A stretch of 14,367 nt of DNA from Desulfobacterales bacterium C00003106 (GTDB lineage Bacteria > Desulfobacterota > Desulfobacteria > Desulfobacterales > C00003106): NCBI GenBank assembly GCA_001751015.1, contig MAXM01000368.1, positions 1-14,367 of the forward strand, in the 5' to 3' direction. The stretch's first letter is position 1. Each line of letters opens with the position of its first letter. A model generated the notes under the pieces. That model saw only the letters and a program-made list of their open reading frames with translations. It did no database searches and had not been told where the DNA came from. Made by a program: the position numbers and the translations under genes. Shown one piece after another: positions 14,241-14,367 of the stretch.

Positions 14241-14367
14241 TCCGCGATGAGCCATTAAAACTAATGAATTTTAGAAGCCGTAAGCCTCAAATAAATATTT
14301 ACGATAAAATATCAACATTAACAATAAGTTATAATGTTTAATGTTCAACATCCGGATAGGCATTGAC
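14241..14367. other. AT-rich right flank
   Basis: No gene was seen. A dyad AACATTAA (14314-14321) / TTAATGTT (14338-14345) is present in AT-rich DNA. Resemblance to IstB ends at about 14240, so this marks another rearrangement border. Confidence 0.5.

Overview
The window looks like chromosomal DNA of a Gram-negative deltaproteobacterium (Desulfobacterota type), probably anaerobic. The evidence is the lipid A and LPS genes (lptG, lpxK), a COG1313/PflX-type radical SAM protein, receiver and kinase proteins of a style common in that group, and intergenic space filled with short palindromic elements and 7-base repeats. No rRNA, tRNA, CRISPR array or intact transposon was seen. The assignment rests on gene style only.

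Layout, left to right. 1-650 is AT-rich and has no convincing gene; its left edge may hold a transposase scrap. At 651-3086 a stand-alone receiver protein is followed after 9 nt by a class A penicillin-binding protein. A 146-bp inverted-repeat element (3087-3232) sits exactly between the stop codons of that gene and a convergent PLP aminotransferase (3232-4419). A repeat-rich spacer follows, then fabH (4853-5854), convergent with a small NifU-type Fe-S scaffold gene (5869-6090). A cytosolic receiver-PAS-histidine kinase (6253-7725) has two more mobile-looking palindromic elements upstream (7754-7916 and 7943-8067). A PPP-family phosphatase (8095-8727) and a PflX-like radical SAM protein (8730-9695) form a minus-strand pair. 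The radical SAM frame is fused at its 5' end to the tail of a VapC/PIN toxin.

After a spacer with heptamer repeats come a TPR protein (10178-10810) and a GAF-ANTAR RNA-binding regulator (10833-11534), probably one operon. On the minus strand lptG-lpxK (13859 to 11672) are 1 nt apart. Just upstream of lptG lies a second copy of the spacer repeat seen before fabH, joined to a decayed IS21-type istB (13919-14240).

The common theme is envelope biogenesis (peptidoglycan polymerisation, fatty acid initiation, lipid A phosphorylation, LPS export) mixed with signalling genes that have no obvious partner. No single novel defence-type or metabolic system was found. The most unusual material is the set of non-autonomous palindromic elements and the heptamer repeats, which carry visible target-site duplications and copy-number differences, together with the TPR/GAF-ANTAR pair and the PIN-radical SAM fusion frame.
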